From Paenibacillus cookii (GTDB taxonomy: Bacteria > Bacillota > Bacilli > Paenibacillales > Paenibacillaceae): a stretch of 64,000 nucleotides of DNA. Position numbers and translations under genes: made by a program. Shown in pieces: positions 60,256-64,000 of this stretch. The stretch lies in contig NZ_BORW01000024.1 in assembly GCF_018333375.1 (NCBI RefSeq), forward strand, positions 17,233 through 81,232, read 5' to 3'. Each line of letters starts with the position of its first letter. Positions within the stretch are counted from its first letter, which is position 1. The notes under the pieces are model-generated. The model was not told the origin of the DNA. It saw only the letters and a program-made list of their open reading frames with translations, and searched no databases.

Positions 60256-61506
60256 TTAGTCCCGGCGTGTGCAAGCCCAAAACAACAGCGCCAGCGCGCT
60301 TACGGACGCACCCAGCGTGCAAACCCCGGTCCATCCAAAATAGGAGTACACCGCCGTGGATGCAATGGATCCGAAGGCGCTGCCGATCGAATAAAAAATC
60401 ATATATCCGGCGGTCAACCGGCTTCTTGCTTCGGGGCGCACGTTAAAAATCAAGCTTTGGTTCGTGACGTGCACCGCCTGAACGGCCATGTCCAGAAGAA
60501 GGATGCCAAACACCAACAAAAGCAGGGAACGATGGAGCAATCCGATCGGCAGCCACGACAGCAGCAGGAGACCAAGCGCGATGCCCGTCGTTTTTTGGCC
60601 AAACCCCATGTCGGCCCAGCGGCCTGCCCTTGCCGCAGCAAGCGCCCCTGCGGCCCCTGCGAGCCCGAACGAGCCGATGGCCGAATGGGAAAGGGACAGC
60701 GGCGGACGGCTAAGCGGCAGGACGAGCGAAGTCCACAGAATGCTGAACGAAGCAAAAATAAGCAGCGCCAATATCGCGCGAATGCGCAAAATCCTCTCCT
60801 GCATAAACAAGGCGAGCACCGATTGCAGCAGCTGCACGTAGTTTAACCGCGGTTGATCCCGATGTTCGCGGGGCAGCGAGCGCAGCAGAATGCAGGCCAC
60901 GAAGAACAGCATCGCGGCGGAAGACAGGTAAACGGAGCGCCAGCCGGCAATATCGGTTAACGCCCCGGCGAAGGTACGGGCGAGCAAAATGCCGATGACC
61001 ACGCCGCTCGTCACCAAACCGACGATTTGTCCGCGTTCGGAAGGTGCCGCCAAACTCGAAGCATACGCAACCAGCGTTTGCGTCACGACGGCAAGCAGCC
61101 CGACCACGGCCAACCCGGCGAACAAAACGGCGGTGCTGCCGGCCGTACCGGCCACGATCAAAGCGATCACGGATAACAGCATCATGCCCGGGATGAGTTT
61201 TCGCCGATTCTGCAGGTCCCCCAGCGGGACAAGCAGAAACAATCCGAGCGCGTAACAAAGCTGGGTTACCGTGATGACGATGCCGACGGAAGAATTCGGA
61301 AGTCCGAATTCGCGGGCCAAAGCATCCAGCAGCGGCTGGGCGTAATAAATGTTGGCGACGGATAACCCGCAGGCCACGGCAAACAGCAAAGCCATCCGGC
61401 GCGAGAACGAAAATGCAGGCTTCTTTCCTCCCTCACCTTCCCCGCCATGTTCGCGGGATGGCGCGGCTGGGGCTTCCATTGGTTTTTCAAAAACCTCCGT
61501 GTTCAT
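60256..61506 (-). CDS. MFS transporter
   Basis: 416 residues, 12 membrane helices after an acidic/Gly-rich cytoplasmic tail (about 1-32). Helix 1 has GLSVANIYYAQPLLDALARE, motif A is LVPLGDLQNRRKLI, and later VVIGILLARTFAGALTD. It resembles E. coli YgaY/YhhS-type drug or metabolite exporters. ATG at 61506 has AGGAGG 6 nt upstream. Divergent from a TetR regulator with an intervening tandem repeat, which argues for ligand-induced efflux. Confidence 0.9.
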   Translation of the reverse strand: MNTEVFEKPMEAPAAPSREHGGEGEGGKKPAFSFSRRMALLFAVACGLSVANIYYAQPLLDALAREFGLPNSSVGIVITVTQLCYALGLFLLVPLGDLQNRRKLIPGMMLLSVIALIVAGTAGSTAVLFAGLAVVGLLAVVTQTLVAYASSLAAPSERGQIVGLVTSGVVIGILLARTFAGALTDIAGWRSVYLSSAAMLFFVACILLRSLPREHRDQPRLNYVQLLQSVLALFMQERILRIRAILALLIFASFSILWTSLVLPLSRPPLSLSHSAIGSFGLAGAAGALAAARAGRWADMGFGQKTTGIALGLLLLSWLPIGLLHRSLLLLVFGILLLDMAVQAVHVTNQSLIFNVRPEARSRLTAGYMIFYSIGSAFGSIASTAVYSYFGWTGVCTLGASVSALALLFWACTRRD

Positions 61507-61526
61507 CAAATGCCTCCTTTTATTTC

Positions 61527-61560
61527 ATACCGAAAAGTATATTATACCGATCAGTATATT
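61527..61560. promoter_or_regulatory. Tandem 17-bp repeats with TetR-like operator
   Basis: ATACCGAAAAGTATATT (61527-61543) is followed without gap by ATACCGATCAGTATATT (61544-61560). Together they contain a quasi-palindrome TATACCGATCAGTATA (61543-61558). It lies 20-54 nt before the transporter ATG, downstream of a TTGACA at 61596-61601 on the minus strand, and is probably the operator of the divergent TetR protein. Confidence 0.65.
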
Positions 61561-61697
61561 ATGATGAGCTTACAATAACCTCCTTTGAAGCAAACTGTCA
61601 AGAGAAGGAGAACCAAAAATGGACGGATGAAATCGGGAAAAGCAGTTCTATAGAAGGTTATTAGCGCTTTTCGACGCTGTCTGTACGGGCAAGTCTT

Positions 61698-61747
61698 TTG
61701 ACATTTCAGCATCAGATCGGCTACAATCATTTTATACTGAACGATAT
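61698..61747 (+). promoter_or_regulatory. Promoter and operator half site of the TetR gene
   Basis: -35 TTGACA (61698-61703), 18-bp spacer, -10 TACAAT (61722-61727). TATACTGAACGATAT (61733-61747) at the predicted start resembles the TATACTGATCGGTATA operator in front of the transporter, which suggests autorepression. Confidence 0.6.
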
Positions 61748-61763
61748 GAAATGGGGTGCCATT

Positions 61764-62345
61764 ATGGTCCGGCAGCGGGAATTTGATGTGGACAAGGCAT
61801 TGGACGCGGCCATGCAGCTGTTTTGGGAAAAGGGGTACGAAGCGACCTCGTTAAGCGATTTGACTTCGGCCATGGGAATCCAGCGGCCAAGCATCTACTC
61901 CACGTTCGGGGATAAAAAGGAGCTTTTCGAAGCGGCTTTGCGGAGGTATACTTCAGCCCACGCCGCCGGCATCCGCGCGAAGCTGCAGCATCATCCGTCG
62001 GTGAAGGAAGCGTTCCGCGTTTTTTTTGAAGGATTGGTGGAAGAAGAATATGCGGGGACGGGGAACCGGGGCTGTTTCTGCATCAATACGATGGTCGAGC
62101 TGGCGCCGCATGACGCCAAGTTCGAAATTCTTACCAGGGAGCACGAAATGTATCTGGCGGCGATGTTTCAGGAGACGATTGAAAAGGGGCTTCGTTCAGG
62201 CGAACTTCAAGCCGGGCTCGATGCCAAAGCTTTGGCCCAAACGCTGGTCGTTTCGTTGATTGGGCTGACGGTCATCATGAAGGCCCGCCCGGAGCGCGCT
62301 TTTGTCGAACATTCCGTCGAAACGATGCTCTCGCTCATAAAATAA
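61764..62345 (+). CDS. TetR-family transcriptional regulator
   Basis: 193 residues. HTH region ATSLSDLTSAMGIQRPSIYSTFGDKK (about residues 26-50, read as SLSDLTSAMGIQRPSIYSTF) preceded by FDVDKALDAAMQLFWEKGYE; the C-terminal domain with RGCFCINTMVEL is typical of the YxaF/LmrA/COG1309 group. ATG at 61764 is chosen because the family starts here (VRQREFDVDKA); the site is GGGGTG. It probably represses the divergent MFS gene; the aldo/keto reductase 157 nt downstream may be coregulated. Confidence 0.9.
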   Translation: MVRQREFDVDKALDAAMQLFWEKGYEATSLSDLTSAMGIQRPSIYSTFGDKKELFEAALRRYTSAHAAGIRAKLQHHPSVKEAFRVFFEGLVEEEYAGTGNRGCFCINTMVELAPHDAKFEILTREHEMYLAAMFQETIEKGLRSGELQAGLDAKALAQTLVVSLIGLTVIMKARPERAFVEHSVETMLSLIK

Positions 62346-62501
62346 ACTTGAATCCTTTCCGGGTCCGTGCAAAAATGAATTGGAGACTGTCTGCTTTGCT
62401 TATCCATCAAGCGTAAACGCATACAAGACCGCAAACTCCCGGCGGCAGCGCCGCCGCGGGGCAGAAACATCATTCCATTATGAGTCTGGAGGACAGCATT
62501 C

Positions 62502-63419
62502 ATGAAAACGATTAAGCTTGGAAGCAGCACGCTGGAAGTCCCTGTCGTTGCCGTCGGCTGCATGCGCATCAATTCCCTCGACAAAACCGGCGCGGAGCGT
62601 TTCGTGCAAACGGCGCTGGAATTGGGCGCGAATTTCTTCGACCATGCCGACATTTACGGCGGCGGCGCCTGCGAGGAAATTTTTGCGGACGCCATACATA
62701 TGAACAGCGACATCCGCGAAAATATCATTTTGCAATCCAAATGCGGCATCCGTCCAGGGATGTTCGATTTTTCCAAAGAGCATATTTTAGATTCGGTCGA
62801 CGGCATTTTGAAACGGCTGAAAACCGATTATTTGGATGTTTTGCTGCTGCACCGCCCGGATGCGCTCGTGGAACCTGAAGAGGTCGCCGAGGCGTTCGAT
62901 CAGCTGGAAAGCTCCGGCAAAGTGCGCCACTTCGGCGTATCGAACCAAAATCCGATGCAGATCCAGCTGCTGAAAAAAGCGGTGAAACAGCCGATCGTCG
63001 CCAACCAATTGCAGCTCAGCATCACGAATGCGACGATGATCTCCAGCGGCATCAACGTCAACATGGAAAACGAATCGGCCGTCAACCGCGACGGAAGCGT
63101 TCTCGACTTCTGCCGTTTGCACGACATTACGATTCAGCCTTGGTCTCCGTTCCAATACGGATTTTTCGAAGGGGTATTCCTTGGCAATGACAAATTCCCT
63201 GAGCTGAACCAAAAAATCGATGAAATCGCCGCCAAATACGGCGTCAACAACACCACGATCGCCATCGCCTGGCTGCTGCGCCATCCGGCCAACATGCAGC
63301 CGGTCATCGGCACGATGAACATTGAACGTCTGAAAGACTGCGTGAACGCAAGCGAAATCACGTTGTCTCGCGAAGAGTGGTATGAAATTTACCGCGCGGC
63401 CGGAAATATTCTGCCGTAA
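62502..63419 (+). CDS. Aldo/keto reductase (YdhF-like)
   Basis: 305 residues, NADPH-dependent carbonyl reductase with a TIM-barrel fold. Catalytic tetrad candidates: Asp in FFDHADIYGGG (Tyr after Ile), Lys in LQSKCGIR and His in LLLHRPDAL; the cofactor region is SNQNPMQ... and ends VIGTMNIERLKDCVNA. Substrate unknown. GGAGG precedes the ATG by 9 nt. The 156 nt before it (62346-62501) contain no other gene. Confidence 0.92.
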   Translation: MKTIKLGSSTLEVPVVAVGCMRINSLDKTGAERFVQTALELGANFFDHADIYGGGACEEIFADAIHMNSDIRENIILQSKCGIRPGMFDFSKEHILDSVDGILKRLKTDYLDVLLLHRPDALVEPEEVAEAFDQLESSGKVRHFGVSNQNPMQIQLLKKAVKQPIVANQLQLSITNATMISSGINVNMENESAVNRDGSVLDFCRLHDITIQPWSPFQYGFFEGVFLGNDKFPELNQKIDEIAAKYGVNNTTIAIAWLLRHPANMQPVIGTMNIERLKDCVNASEITLSREEWYEIYRAAGNILP

Positions 63420-63455
63420 ACCGCGAAAGGGCATCCGCCAGCGATGTTCCATACC

Positions 63456-63499
63456 AAAAAAGGGCCCGGGCCGTTTGAACGACCGGCGCCCCTTTCTAT
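63456..63499. terminator. Hairpin terminator after the aldo/keto reductase
   Basis: AAAGGG...CCCTTT outer stem with GC-rich partly paired interior. Six A on one side (T-run for minus transcripts) and TTTCTATTT on the other, so it may serve the reductase and the minus-strand remnant next to it. Confidence 0.65.
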
Positions 63500-63558
63500 T
63501 TGCTGAGCCAAAGCTCCGCTTCTTCCCTCGTTTCAAAAACCCGAAACGCGTTGCCGCC
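63496..63558 (-). pseudogene. C-terminal stub of a lost gene
   Basis: The minus strand encodes NGGNAFRVFETREEAELWLS followed by K and TAG at 63496-63498, directly before the terminator. The ending V-F-E-T-R-E-E-A-E-x-W-L is typical of small STAS/SEC14-like or universal-stress-type proteins. A TGA lies just upstream in frame, so only about 21 codons survive. From 63560 to 63950 I see no intact gene. Confidence 0.4.
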
Positions 63559-63985
63559 GTTTCATTCGCGCCTCCATTCCTTAAACCTGCCCTGGTTAGA
63601 CGGGACTCACGTAAAACCAGCAGCCGTTTTGACGCGATAGGTCACCCATTTTTGAACGAAACTGCCCGCTACGCCGGTACCCAGCTCAAAAAAGGATTCC
63701 GATAAAGCATCCTTCGCCGTATCTTTTTTTCCGAAAGCTCCTTCCGCATGCCCTGAATCCATCGCAGTTCGTTTTCATATGAGGACAGCAGATTCTCGGA
63801 AATTTTGTTCCATAAAAAAACTTCGCATGGATTGCGGCGCAAGGACCTATGTTAAAGGTAACACAGTTAGAAGTAATCCTGAATTTCGAAAGTACTGCTC
63901 TTTGAAAATATGAAAAAGTGCTCAAATCTTTGGTAGAATGGTGTTTGTCGAGAACACATCACCCAAAGAGAGGAGCACCCTTAAG

Positions 63986-64000
63986 GTGAAGTCTACCACA
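63986..64000 (+). CDS. Start of a gene cut by the right edge, possibly a transposase
   Basis: GTG at 63986 follows GAGAGGAG at 10-nt spacing; five codons (VKSTT) are visible. The AT-rich upstream stretch with TTTGGTAGAATGGTGTTTGT and the gene-poor, decayed flank look like the left end of an insertion sequence, but no transposase domain or terminal repeat is visible within the window. Confidence 0.35.

Noticed and set aside
63686..63925. 79-codon minus-strand frame near the right edge
   Set aside because: No ribosome binding site, Cys/Arg-rich random-looking composition, and the flank shows decay.

Overview
The window looks like chromosomal DNA of a Paenibacillus-type, spore-forming, Gram-positive bacterium. 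The evidence is a surface protein with three S-layer homology domains, a secreted multidomain chitinase, a fucoside locus with LplB/YtcP/LipO-type transport and a membrane-bound AraC regulator, a bacillithiol-dependent FosB, strong AGGAGG ribosome binding sites, frequent GTG/TTG starts and GC-rich third codon positions. I saw no tRNA, rRNA, prophage or CRISPR array. Identifications rest on reading motifs and recalled families; no database was searched.

Layout. 1-3.6 kb: a leftward run of LacI regulator, frameshifted TPR gene, fosB, histidine phosphatase and a PfkB sugar kinase cut by the left edge, divergent from a butanediol-dehydrogenase-type gene (3.9-4.9 kb) with LacI-type operators at both promoters. 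5-8 kb: MBL hydrolase, murI, GNAT, DinB. 8.4-14.5 kb: a cell-wall-anchored protein of about 2,040 residues (two lamin-tail domains, metallophosphoesterase, SLH). 14.6-21 kb: FMN-binding protein, MerR/TipAS regulator, pepT with a methyltransferase, glycerate kinase, two-gene ThrE-type exporter. 21.4-23.6 kb: chitinase with a long leader. 24-30 kb: small genes, including an Arg-Gly-Asp repeat protein, a remnant of a sugar-binding lipoprotein, a DUF4241 gene, an MFS transporter and a frameshifted BsuPI-type inhibitor. 30-38 kb: HAD phosphatase, old yellow enzyme beside an Lrp regulator, YhgE-like membrane protein, and a visibly AT-richer block (double SnoaL protein, TetR, MarR, frameshifted drug efflux pump).

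37.8-46.1 kb is a complete fucoside-use locus on the minus strand: AraC-type sensor/regulator, two permeases, binding lipoprotein, GH29 alpha-L-fucosidase, TIM-barrel isomerase. 46-61.5 kb is a dense set of short leftward operons rich in GNAT acetyltransferases and resistance-like enzymes (APH-type kinase, nucleotidyltransferase, VOC protein, class C serine hydrolase, MFS pump), interrupted by a PAS histidine kinase and a signal-peptidase-like lipoprotein. It also holds scars: a FUSC-type exporter and a xanthine dehydrogenase gene truncated at one shared breakpoint, a GNAT with an in-frame internal deletion, and a 3'-shortened 2H phosphoesterase. The right end has a TetR/MFS divergon, an aldo/keto reductase and what may be the start of a transposase gene.

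I found no clear defence island or obviously new multi-gene system. The most unusual items are the RGD repeat protein, the anti-SD-complementary chitinase leader, the signal-peptidase-like lipoprotein without its catalytic dyad, a hidden 31-residue gene that may be coupled to a DUF4269 gene, and a series of gene-decay scars.
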